DNA of 8,368 nt from JASUTC01 sp035447925 (lineage in GTDB: Bacteria > Thermotogota > Thermotogae > MWEM01). Position 1 is the first letter of the stretch. Each line of letters opens with the position of its first letter. Positions 1 through 6,140 of the stretch are shown here, piece by piece. The position numbers and the translations under genes are program-made. The notes beneath the pieces are model-generated. The model worked only from the letters and a program-made list of their open reading frames with translations. It was not told where the DNA came from and searched no databases. Location: positions 1 to 8,368 of the forward strand of contig DAOTHY010000087.1 of the NCBI GenBank assembly GCA_035447925.1, in the 5' to 3' direction.

Positions 1-68
1 AATACGGACTTGCCAGTTTGTGTATCGGTGGCGGAATGGGAACAGCTGTCATCATTAAGAATCTGTAG
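1..68 (+). CDS. Thiolase (acetyl-CoA C-acetyltransferase family), C-terminal end only
   Basis: Only the last 21 codons and the TAG stop (66-68) are inside the window; the reading frame starts at base 3 and the gene continues upstream. The visible tail reads YGLASLCIGGGMGTAVIIKN followed by a final Leu. The CxGGGMG element is the C-terminal signature of type II thiolases, and its cysteine is the acid/base residue that activates CoA or the second acyl-CoA (family knowledge). Such enzymes interconvert two acyl-CoAs and a 3-ketoacyl-CoA in the cytoplasm. It lies 84 bases upstream of a KASIII-like gene and a CoA-transferase, which fits a short-chain acyl-CoA pathway. Chain-length preference cannot be judged from this fragment. 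Confidence 0.9.
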   Translation, partial: YGLASLCIGGGMGTAVIIKNL

Positions 69-152
69 ATTATTATCGATTTATAAGATTTTTTTATTTT
101 TTCTTATCTTTTCCTTTTTTGTTTTAAATTTATCCGGAGTGGAGGACTATTT

Positions 153-1184
153 ATGTCTGACGAATTGATTGGTATAAAGGGATTTGGTACCTATTTCCCA
201 CAAAAAACAGAAAATTCACAATACATCGCCGAGCAGTCAAACATTCCCTGGGATGTCGTTGAAAATAAGTTCGGTGTCATAAAAAAAACCGTTCCAGGTC
301 CTGAGGATACAGCCAGTAACATGGGTCTGTGGGCATCACAAAAAGCTTTAATGAATGCGGGCATCGATGCCAAATCCATCGATTTGGTTATTTGGAATGG
401 GGCCCAGCACAAAGACTTTCCTTGTTGGCTGGCCAGTCTTGATGTAGCTCATCGTTTAGGTGCTATTAATGCCTGGGGTTTTGATATGGAGGCCATGTGC
501 GGTTCGATGATGGCGGGATTTGAAACGGCAAAAAGTCTCATGAGAAACAACGATGAAATCAAAAGGGTTTTATTGTGTTCCGGTTACAGAAACAACGATC
601 TCATTAGCTACAAAGAACCTTCCACATCCTTCATGTTTGATATTGGTGCCAGTGGAGCTGCAGTGATATTAGAAAAAGGATACGATAAAAATGTCATCCT
701 GGCTTCCTCTTTTAAAGGAGACGGTTCCTTTTCCAGAGGTTGTGTTGTTCCCGTTGGCGGAAATAATCGATGGCCGTTGCAAAAAGATGATGTTGAACAA
801 TTCCATTTCAAAATCCAGGGAGATCCAAAGGCGTTTAAAACCAAACTGGGAGAAAAAACCCTGCCGAATTTCTTCTGGGTGATTCGAGATGCGTTAAAAA
901 AGTCAGGATATTCTCAAGAGGATATTAATTATCTTGCCATTCTACATTTTAAGCGATCAGCCCATGATCTGATTCTCACAGAGCTTGGTCTCAACGACGA
1001 ACAAACAACTTATCTTGACAAATACGGTCATATCGGTCAAAATGATCAAATCATTTCTTTAGAAGAAGGACTAAAAAACAACAAGATAAAAGATGGAGAT
1101 ATTGTTGTCATGGTCGGCGCCGGTTTGGGATTTGTTTGGGCATCATCTGTTATTCAATGGGGTCATTATAAAAATGGGGAGTGA
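153..1184 (+). CDS. FabH/KASIII-like 3-oxoacyl synthase (thiolase-fold condensing enzyme)
   Basis: A 343-residue cytoplasmic enzyme of the ketoacyl-synthase III branch of the thiolase superfamily, close to the usual FabH length. Visible landmarks are an N-terminal GIKGFGTYFP strand, a GDGSFS segment near 189-194, Cys116 in DMEAMCGSMMAG (nucleophile position), His265 in LAILHFKRSAH (FabH His position) and the C-terminal DGDIVVMVGAGLGFVWAS strand (314-331). At the FabH asparagine position the motif is YGHIGQNDQ (291-299), so by eye Asn is replaced by His293. Family members join an acyl-CoA to malonyl-ACP, malonyl-CoA or another acyl-CoA, or act as acyltransferases. With a thiolase before it and a CoA-transferase overlapping it, a dedicated acyl-CoA pathway is likelier than housekeeping fatty-acid initiation. 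No acyl carrier protein or other fab gene is in view. The ATG at 153 is preceded by GGAGGA (141-146) at 6-base spacing. Substrate unknown. Confidence 0.88.
   Translation: MSDELIGIKGFGTYFPQKTENSQYIAEQSNIPWDVVENKFGVIKKTVPGPEDTASNMGLWASQKALMNAGIDAKSIDLVIWNGAQHKDFPCWLASLDVAHRLGAINAWGFDMEAMCGSMMAGFETAKSLMRNNDEIKRVLLCSGYRNNDLISYKEPSTSFMFDIGASGAAVILEKGYDKNVILASSFKGDGSFSRGCVVPVGGNNRWPLQKDDVEQFHFKIQGDPKAFKTKLGEKTLPNFFWVIRDALKKSGYSQEDINYLAILHFKRSAHDLILTELGLNDEQTTYLDKYGHIGQNDQIISLEEGLKNNKIKDGDIVVMVGAGLGFVWASSVIQWGHYKNGE
1178..1181 (+). promoter_or_regulatory. Shine-Dalgarno deciding the CoA-transferase start (TTG 1190 over GTG 1181)
   Basis: GGAG, within GGGGAG (1176-1181), lies 8 bases before the in-frame TTG at 1190. 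The same purines directly abut the GTG at 1181, leaving no usable spacer, and nothing SD-like lies 5-10 bases before that GTG. The site sits inside the last codons of the upstream gene, as expected for coupled translation. Confidence 0.55.
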
Positions 1185-1189
1185 TTGTT

Positions 1190-2491
1190 TTGAACGGTTT
1201 TTACAAAGATTATGAATCAAAAAGAACCAGCTGCGAGCAGGTTTTATCTCACATCAAAACAGATGATGTGATTGTATGTGGGATGGCAGCGATGGAGCCA
1301 CAGTGTTTTTTGACAGATTTACATACGATTGCCCATCGAGTCAAAAACGTTGGTGTTTATACCTGTTTGAATATGAATCCCTACGAATTTTATATGAAAA
1401 AGGATTATGAGGGTTCATTTATTAACAACTCATGGTTCCATAATGGGGCAATTCGAAGCGCCATAAAAAGCGGGTTGAAAACAGCCACTTATGTACCCAA
1501 CAACCTCCATGAAGCGGGAACGAACTTGTTGTCTTTACAAGATCCGGATTATTACATTGGAATCGCTTCTGAAATGGATGAACATGGATTTTTCACGGTT
1601 TCTTTAAGTGCCACCTATGAAAAAGATGTGATAGAGAAGGCTAAAAGAGTTGTGTTTGAGGTCAATAAAAACGCCCCCAGAACGCATGGTGATACACAAG
1701 TTCATATTTCTCAAATCGATTGGCTGTATGAAGTCGATTACCCCATTCCAGAACTGCCGGACAGCCAAGCCACTCAAACGGATGAAATGATTGCGGGATA
1801 CATTGCAGAACTGGTCCATGATGGCTCTACGCTTCAAATAGGTATCGGGGGTATCCCAAACGCTGTGGCAGGTCTTTTGAAAGATAAAAGGGATTTGGGC
1901 ATTCATACAGAAATGTTTACCGAGTCTATGATCGATCTGTTCGAACTGGGCGTTATTACGAATGCGAAAAAAACATTGTGGCCAGGTAAAGCGATTTGCA
2001 CCTTTGCCTTGGGATCGAAAAAAATGTATGACTTTATCGAGGATAATCCTGGAGTTTGGCTACTAAGAGGTAATTACGTGAACGATCCGTACGTTATCGC
2101 ACAAAACGACAACATGGTCAGCGTCAATACGGCTATTATGGTAGACCTTACCGGGCAGGTCTGTTCAGAATCCATTGGTACAGCACATTTCAGCGGAACG
2201 GGCGGGCAATTGGATACTCATAGGGGTGCGGTAATGAGTAAAGGGGGTAAGGGTGTTATTGCACTATCAGCTAGAACCAAAAATGGAGCATCAAAAATTG
2301 TTCCCATGCTAAAGCCTGGGTCTGGTGTTACAGTACCCAGACAGGATTTGGATTGGGTTGTTACTGACTTCGGTATTGCCAAACTGAGAGGACTTCCCGT
2401 GAATAAAAGAGTCCAGGAATTAATCAGAATAGCCCATCCCGAAGATCGGGATGATCTTAAAAAACAGGCTCATGAAATTGGGCTTTTATAA
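1190..2491 (+). CDS. Acetyl-CoA hydrolase/transferase family protein, 4-hydroxybutyrate CoA-transferase-like
   Basis: A class I CoA-transferase of about 433 residues from TTG 1190, or 436 from GTG 1181, the normal length for single-chain family members. It would move CoA between an acyl-CoA (often acetyl-CoA) and a free carboxylate through a glutamyl-CoA thioester. In 436-residue numbering: N-terminal domain with IVCGMAAMEP near 31-40; QIGIGGIPNAV (219-229), the CoA-binding glycine loop; IHTEMFTES (241-249), with Glu244 as the likely catalytic glutamate; GTGGQLDTHRGA (339-350), related to the family GGQxDFxRGA motif; and VTDFGIAKLRG plus RIAHPEDR near the C-terminus, strongly family-typical. 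The start at 1190 has the better SD and gives M-N-G-F-Y-K-D-Y, resembling the usual N-terminus. From 1181 it would overlap the upstream stop as GTGA. Role here: probably activates the acid released by the downstream hydrolases, or recovers CoA as acetate. The actual acid is unknown; succinyl-CoA:acetate transferase activity is an alternative. Confidence 0.9.
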   Translation: MNGFYKDYESKRTSCEQVLSHIKTDDVIVCGMAAMEPQCFLTDLHTIAHRVKNVGVYTCLNMNPYEFYMKKDYEGSFINNSWFHNGAIRSAIKSGLKTATYVPNNLHEAGTNLLSLQDPDYYIGIASEMDEHGFFTVSLSATYEKDVIEKAKRVVFEVNKNAPRTHGDTQVHISQIDWLYEVDYPIPELPDSQATQTDEMIAGYIAELVHDGSTLQIGIGGIPNAVAGLLKDKRDLGIHTEMFTESMIDLFELGVITNAKKTLWPGKAICTFALGSKKMYDFIEDNPGVWLLRGNYVNDPYVIAQNDNMVSVNTAIMVDLTGQVCSESIGTAHFSGTGGQLDTHRGAVMSKGGKGVIALSARTKNGASKIVPMLKPGSGVTVPRQDLDWVVTDFGIAKLRGLPVNKRVQELIRIAHPEDRDDLKKQAHEIGLL

Positions 2492-2506
2492 AAAGGAGGA
2501 AATAAC

Positions 2507-3706
2507 ATGAAAAAGATTCTAATGATTGTTCTCGTGGTCGCAATGATTTTTTCTACTGCCTTTACCGCTGATACTTCAACAAATGGAATCACCGATGACT
2601 CAGTCACTATCGGTTCATTCCAGGCTCTTTCAGGAGCATTGGCCTTTATTGGTGTTTCAATGGACAAAGGAATGCAAGCTTATTTTAATTGGGTCAATGA
2701 AAATGGAGGTGTTTGGGGAAGAAAGGTCAATTTGATTACTGTTGATGATCAATTCGTTCCTTCAAAAACGGTTATTGAGGTAAAAAGACTGGTGGAGCAG
2801 GATAAAGTATTCGCCATAGTCGGTGGCCTTGGAACACCCGGATGTTTAGCCGTTATGGATTACTTAAATGGTGGCGGTGTTCCTTTTGTTTATCAGGGAA
2901 GTGGGTCCAGTTTATTGGCCATTCCCCCGAAAGAATACATTTTCTCTGTTCAGCCAAATTACTCAATCGAAGCACCGATCGTTGGGAAATATTTAACAGA
3001 AGTTGCAAATAAAAAGAAAATTGGTATGATTTACAGAGCTGCAGAAGATGGGAAAGAAGCTTATAGTGCTTTATCAGCGTATCTAAAAGAAAATGGAAGA
3101 GAGAATTTGCTGGTACAAGCTATCGCCGTTGATCCGGCTCAGACATCCTTTGACAATGAAATCATCAAAATGATGCAGTCGGGAGTGGACGCAGTCTATT
3201 TACTGACTTTTACGGACCAGACACCAAATATTTTAAAGCAGTCAAGGGATTACGGTTTTGAACCGCTCTTTGTTACTTGTTATCCCAATGCGGAACCCAA
3301 GCTGATTCAGTTGGCAGAGGGTGCTGCAGAAGGATTGGAAGTCATGGCGTGGGTTGATCTCGGAGATCCTGAATCAGAGAAATTTATCCAATATTTGGAG
3401 ATATTCCAAGCCAGTTATCCCGATGAAATTCCTGATGCATATGCAGCAGCAGGATTTATTGCCGCAGAACTCTTTACACAAGGTTTATGGAGAGCTGGAG
3501 CAGGAGAAAACTTAACCAGGGAATCTTTGGTTAAAGGTCTTGAAAGTTTGAAGGGTTGGCAGGGAATTATTTCGCCAATTATTACATATTACAAGTACGA
3601 TCCGGATAATGAAAAGGCCAGATTGGGTTTGAATGCCATGTATATTCTCAGAGTCGAAGGCGATCAGATGATCAAAGCCATCGATTGGGTGAAAATGGGA
3701 GAATAA
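2507..3706 (+). CDS. Periplasmic substrate-binding protein of a Liv/HAAT-type ABC importer
   Basis: A 399-residue type I periplasmic binding protein (Peripla_BP_6/LivK-like) that captures the ligand for the LivGFHM system encoded next. Residues 1-21 form a signal peptide: MKK, a hydrophobic core (ILMIVLVVAMIF), then STAFTA, with likely cleavage after Ala18 or Ala21. There is no lipobox cysteine, so it appears to be a soluble periplasmic protein. The mature start GITDDSVTIGSFQALSGALA (27-46) is the classic first strand and ligand loop of the family; later elements include VFAIVGGLGTPGCLAVMDYL (101-120), the GGGVPFVYQGSG segment (122-133) and VDAVYLL (227-233). It sits 15 bases after the CoA-transferase stop with GGAGGA (2495-2500) six bases before ATG. 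Family ligands include branched-chain amino acids, amides, urea and aromatic acids; the enzymes around it favour an organic acid, ester or amide, but the ligand cannot be read from sequence. Confidence 0.93.
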   Translation: MKKILMIVLVVAMIFSTAFTADTSTNGITDDSVTIGSFQALSGALAFIGVSMDKGMQAYFNWVNENGGVWGRKVNLITVDDQFVPSKTVIEVKRLVEQDKVFAIVGGLGTPGCLAVMDYLNGGGVPFVYQGSGSSLLAIPPKEYIFSVQPNYSIEAPIVGKYLTEVANKKKIGMIYRAAEDGKEAYSALSAYLKENGRENLLVQAIAVDPAQTSFDNEIIKMMQSGVDAVYLLTFTDQTPNILKQSRDYGFEPLFVTCYPNAEPKLIQLAEGAAEGLEVMAWVDLGDPESEKFIQYLEIFQASYPDEIPDAYAAAGFIAAELFTQGLWRAGAGENLTRESLVKGLESLKGWQGIISPIITYYKYDPDNEKARLGLNAMYILRVEGDQMIKAIDWVKMGE

Positions 3707-3723
3707 TTACAAAGTATTGCATT

Positions 3724-3763
3724 GGGATTCGGTTTTTTAAAACCGAATCCCCCTGTTCTTTTT
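3724..3763 (+). terminator. Rho-independent terminator or attenuator inside the transporter operon
   Basis: A perfect inverted repeat lies in the gap after the binding-protein gene: GGGATTCGGTTTT (3724-3736) pairs with AAAACCGAATCCC (3739-3751), 13 bases per arm around TT. In RNA the loop would open to about 4-8 bases. It is followed by CCTGTTCTTTTTA (3752-3764), a T-rich but imperfect tail. It begins 18 bases after the stop at 3706 and ends about 28 bases before the LivG start. The likely role is partial termination, leaving more binding-protein mRNA than ATPase/permease mRNA, or protecting the 3' end of the upstream message. Confidence 0.8.
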
Positions 3764-3779
3764 ATTACAATGTTTTGGC

Positions 3780-3786
3780 AGGTGAT
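3780..3786 (+). promoter_or_regulatory. Ribosome-binding site of livG
   Basis: AGGTGAT matches the part of the anti-Shine-Dalgarno tail beyond GGAGG and lies 5 bases before ATG 3792. A second purine run, AAGGA (3788-3792), is spaced 8 bases from the in-frame ATG at 3801, so initiation at either ATG is possible. Confidence 0.55.
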
Positions 3787-3791
3787 GAAGG

Positions 3792-4559
3792 ATGAGTTTA
3801 ATGGAAGTCAAGGATATAACGGTTAGATTTGGGGGGTTGATTGCAACCTCTCAGATTACGATGGACATCGAACAGGGAAAGATCCATTCGTTAATAGGCC
3901 CCAATGGTGCCGGCAAAACGACGATGTTTAATGTGATTACCCGTGTGATCAAACCTAATGAAGGGGAAATTCTGTTTGATGGTGAGAGTTTGTTAAAATT
4001 GAAACCTCATGAAATCATCCAATCGGGAATTGCAAGAACCTTTCAAAACCTGGAAATCTTTAAAATGATGACAGTTAGGGACAATTTTTTGGTCGGAGAG
4101 CACGTGAATATCAACACCCGACTAACCAACGAAATCTTTCAGACTAAACGAGCGCTTTCAGAAGAATCAAGATCGAACGATAAAGCCTCACAGATTGCTG
4201 AATTTCTTGGTTTAAAAAATAGACTTAACAGCTTAACAGGAATGCTTCCATACGGATTGCAGAAAATGGTGGAAATTGGCAGAGCGTTGATTTCATCTCC
4301 CAGGCTGTTGCTTTTAGATGAACCGGCAGCAGGTTTAAATCCATCAGAAACAGAGTTCTTGAAAGAGGTTATAAGAGAAATAAAGGCTCAGGGAGTCACC
4401 ATTCTTCTTGTTGAACACGATATGTCTTTGGTCATGGACATTTCAGATTATATAACGGTAATGAATTTTGGAAAAAAGATTGCCCAGGGTATACCACAAG
4501 AGATTAGAACCGATCCCGAAGTCATCAAGGCTTATTTAGGGGAGAGTAAATATGCTTAA
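3792..4559 (+). CDS. livG: ABC transporter ATP-binding protein, LivG type
   Basis: A 255-residue cytoplasmic ATPase, the usual LivG length, expected to pair with the LivF protein encoded next and drive import through LivH/LivM. Motifs in order: Walker A GPNGAGKT (36-43), Q-loop Gln85 in ARTFQNLEIF, signature LPYGLQK (152-158, the usual LivG-type variant of LSGGQ), Walker B LLLLDEP (172-178), D-loop-like GLNPSE (181-186) and H-loop His209 in LLVEHD. The C-terminal DPEVIKAYLGE is typical of LivG. All nucleotide-handling residues are present. The chosen start gives MSLMEVKD; an internal ATG at 3801 gives MEVKD, also family-like. The gene follows a terminator-like hairpin and overlaps livF by 8 bases, so the two ATPases are probably translationally coupled. 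Confidence 0.95.
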   Translation: MSLMEVKDITVRFGGLIATSQITMDIEQGKIHSLIGPNGAGKTTMFNVITRVIKPNEGEILFDGESLLKLKPHEIIQSGIARTFQNLEIFKMMTVRDNFLVGEHVNINTRLTNEIFQTKRALSEESRSNDKASQIAEFLGLKNRLNSLTGMLPYGLQKMVEIGRALISSPRLLLLDEPAAGLNPSETEFLKEVIREIKAQGVTILLVEHDMSLVMDISDYITVMNFGKKIAQGIPQEIRTDPEVIKAYLGESKYA

Positions 4560-5256
4560 ATTAACGGATGTCAAATTAAAATACGGATATGTTGAAGCGT
4601 TGAAAGGAATTACCCTTGAAATTCAAGAAGGAACCATTACTTCATTGCTTGGGGCCAACGGAGCGGGCAAATCCACAACATTGAGAGCGGTTTCCGGGTT
4701 GAATCATATTTATGATGGTGAAATTTCATTTATGGGTGAGGCGATTCACAACAGATCAACAGATTATATTGTCAAACAGGGCATTATTCATTGTCCCGAG
4801 GGTAGAAAACTTTTCCCGGATCTCTCGGTGTATGAAAACCTGTTGGCGGGAGCCTATGTTATTAAGGATAAAGAGAGGGTGAAAGAAAATATACAGAGGG
4901 TTTATACACTTTTCCCCATTTTAAGTGACAGACGAAAACAAATGGCCGGAACCCTTTCCGGAGGAGAACAGCAAATGCTTGCAGTTGGTAGGTCTCTTAT
5001 GGCTGATCCAAAATTACTGATGCTGGATGAACCCTCATTAGGTTTGGCTCCCATTATTTTTGAGCAAATCTTTGATACACTCATCGAATTAAAAAGTGCC
5101 GGAACGACTATTTTCCTTGTAGAACAAAATGCCAATGCCGCATTGCATATTTCGGACTATGCCTATATTATTGAAGTCGGCAAGATACCTCTGGAAGGAC
5201 CAGCTTCCGAACTGTTGAAAAACGACAAAGTCAAACAGAAATATCTGGGGGGTTAG
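4552..5256 (+). CDS. livF: ABC transporter ATP-binding protein, LivF type
   Basis: A 234-residue ATPase with the normal LivF length, the second nucleotide-binding subunit of the importer. Visible motifs: Walker A GANGAGKST (34-42), CPEGRKLFPDLSVYENL (81-97), where Glu83 occupies the usual Q-loop region as is standard in LivF, signature LSGGEQQ (135-141), Walker B LLMLDEP (155-161), and VEQN (190-193), with Gln192 in place of the H-loop histidine, also a LivF hallmark. The C-terminus EGPASELLKNDKVKQKYLGG is typical. Its ATG overlaps the end of livG; GGAG (4541-4544) lies 7 bases upstream inside livG. livH begins 8 bases after its stop. The pairing with LivG is inferred from adjacency and family rule. 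Confidence 0.95.
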   Translation: MLKLTDVKLKYGYVEALKGITLEIQEGTITSLLGANGAGKSTTLRAVSGLNHIYDGEISFMGEAIHNRSTDYIVKQGIIHCPEGRKLFPDLSVYENLLAGAYVIKDKERVKENIQRVYTLFPILSDRRKQMAGTLSGGEQQMLAVGRSLMADPKLLMLDEPSLGLAPIIFEQIFDTLIELKSAGTTIFLVEQNANAALHISDYAYIIEVGKIPLEGPASELLKNDKVKQKYLGG

Positions 5257-5264
5257 GTGATATC

Positions 5265-6140
5265 ATGCAGCAATTAATACTTGGATTAAGAGATGGAAGC
5301 TTGTTTGCCCTGGTTGCGTTGGGATTGGTTATCATCCATCGTACTACCGGTGTTTTAAATTTCGCTTATGGTCATATGGGAATGTTTGCGGCGTATATAA
5401 CCTTTTCCTGTTATGCCTTTTTTGGTTTTCCGCTTCTTTTAGCGATTCTGATGGGTTTGTTGTTTGCCGTTGTTTTGGGTATGCTGACTGAAAAATTTCT
5501 GTTAAGACCAATTAGAAATCTTTCGCATTCGGCTATGTTGATCATCACATTGGGCATGCTGATGACGCTTGAAGGAACTGCTCTTTGGATTTGGAAACAG
5601 GATACCAGACAGTTGCCAAACCTCATAAGCGGAAAACCTTTATTGATTAATATTGGTGAAATATTTCTGGTGATAACCCGGCAGGATTTACTGATTTTTA
5701 TTCTAACAGCTGTGATTGTCTTCGGTACCTTTTTCTATCTCAAATACACCAAGGTGGGACTGGCTGTGAGGGCATCCTCTCAGCATGAAGAGGCGGCAAA
5801 ACTAATGGGTATACCCGTTGGTGGAGTGTACGGTTTTGCATGGGGGTTTGGCACCGCTCTCAGTGCTTTAGCTGCCATATTAGCCGCTCCCAAAACATAT
5901 GTGCATCCGAATATGATGTTAAATCTGCAAATACAGGGATTGACTGCGGCTGTCTTAGGTGGATTTGACAGTTTACCGGGCGCAATTGTAGGTGGCCTTT
6001 TGTTGGGAGTGATTGAACAATATGTTGGTGAATGGATATCGGCGGATTTGAAATTAGCGGTGGCTTTGATTATCATTATTATTCTGTTGTTGATTAAACC
6101 ATCTGGTATTTTAGGCAAATCTTCAAAGAGGAGGGTCTAA
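5265..6140 (+). CDS. livH: ABC transporter permease, LivH type
   Basis: A 291-residue integral membrane protein of the usual LivH length, with about eight hydrophobic segments, forming half of the translocation pore. Family landmarks: GLRDGSLFALVALGLVIIHR then TGVLNFAYGHMGMFAAY near the N-terminus (the LNFAxG(H/E) element), the cytoplasmic coupling loop RASSQHEEAAKLMGIPV (169-185) that docks on the ATPases, and AVLGGFDSLPGAIVGGLLLG (229-248). The C-terminus ends in basic residues (KSSKRRV), consistent with a cytoplasmic tail. AGGTGAT (5255-5261), overlapping the livF stop, serves as a closely spaced ribosome-binding site. Its TAA overlaps the livM ATG by one base (TAATG). Confidence 0.94.
   Translation: MQQLILGLRDGSLFALVALGLVIIHRTTGVLNFAYGHMGMFAAYITFSCYAFFGFPLLLAILMGLLFAVVLGMLTEKFLLRPIRNLSHSAMLIITLGMLMTLEGTALWIWKQDTRQLPNLISGKPLLINIGEIFLVITRQDLLIFILTAVIVFGTFFYLKYTKVGLAVRASSQHEEAAKLMGIPVGGVYGFAWGFGTALSALAAILAAPKTYVHPNMMLNLQIQGLTAAVLGGFDSLPGAIVGGLLLGVIEQYVGEWISADLKLAVALIIIIILLLIKPSGILGKSSKRRV

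Noticed and set aside
83..107. ATAAGA...TCTTAT inverted repeat in the T-rich gap after the thiolase, possible terminator
   Set aside because: The stem is only 6 bases, A/T-rich, with a 13-base loop; the surrounding T-richness makes such a match likely by chance. It would be a very weak terminator.
69..152. Promoter for the KASIII-like gene in the 84-base gap
   Set aside because: AT-rich stretches resemble -10 boxes in several places but none has a convincing -35 partner at 16-18 bases, so no site can be chosen.
153..1184. OleA of the long-chain olefin (oleABCD) pathway, given an alpha/beta hydrolase (OleB-like) in the same cluster
   Set aside because: No OleC-like ligase or OleD-like dehydrogenase is visible, the hydrolases are tied to the transporter, and the active-site motif differs; not excluded beyond the window but unsupported.
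3321..3515. 64-codon plus-strand open frame inside the binding-protein gene
   Set aside because: It overlaps a well-conserved binding-protein region in another frame and encodes nothing recognisable.
4243..4266. Degenerate ABC signature LPYGLQK in LivG as a sign of an inactive ATPase
   Set aside because: LSYG/LPYG variants are normal in LivG proteins, and Walker A, Walker B and the H-loop are intact.
4795..5130. Missing Q-loop Gln and H-loop His in LivF (Glu83, Gln192)
   Set aside because: PEGR and VEQN are the usual LivF sequences, so this is family-typical and not a defect.
5780..6118. 112-codon open frame on the minus strand inside livH, and other minus-strand or alternate-frame open frames in the window
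   Set aside because: They lie entirely within well-supported genes, show no recognisable domains, and read as shadows of the codon pattern of the real genes.
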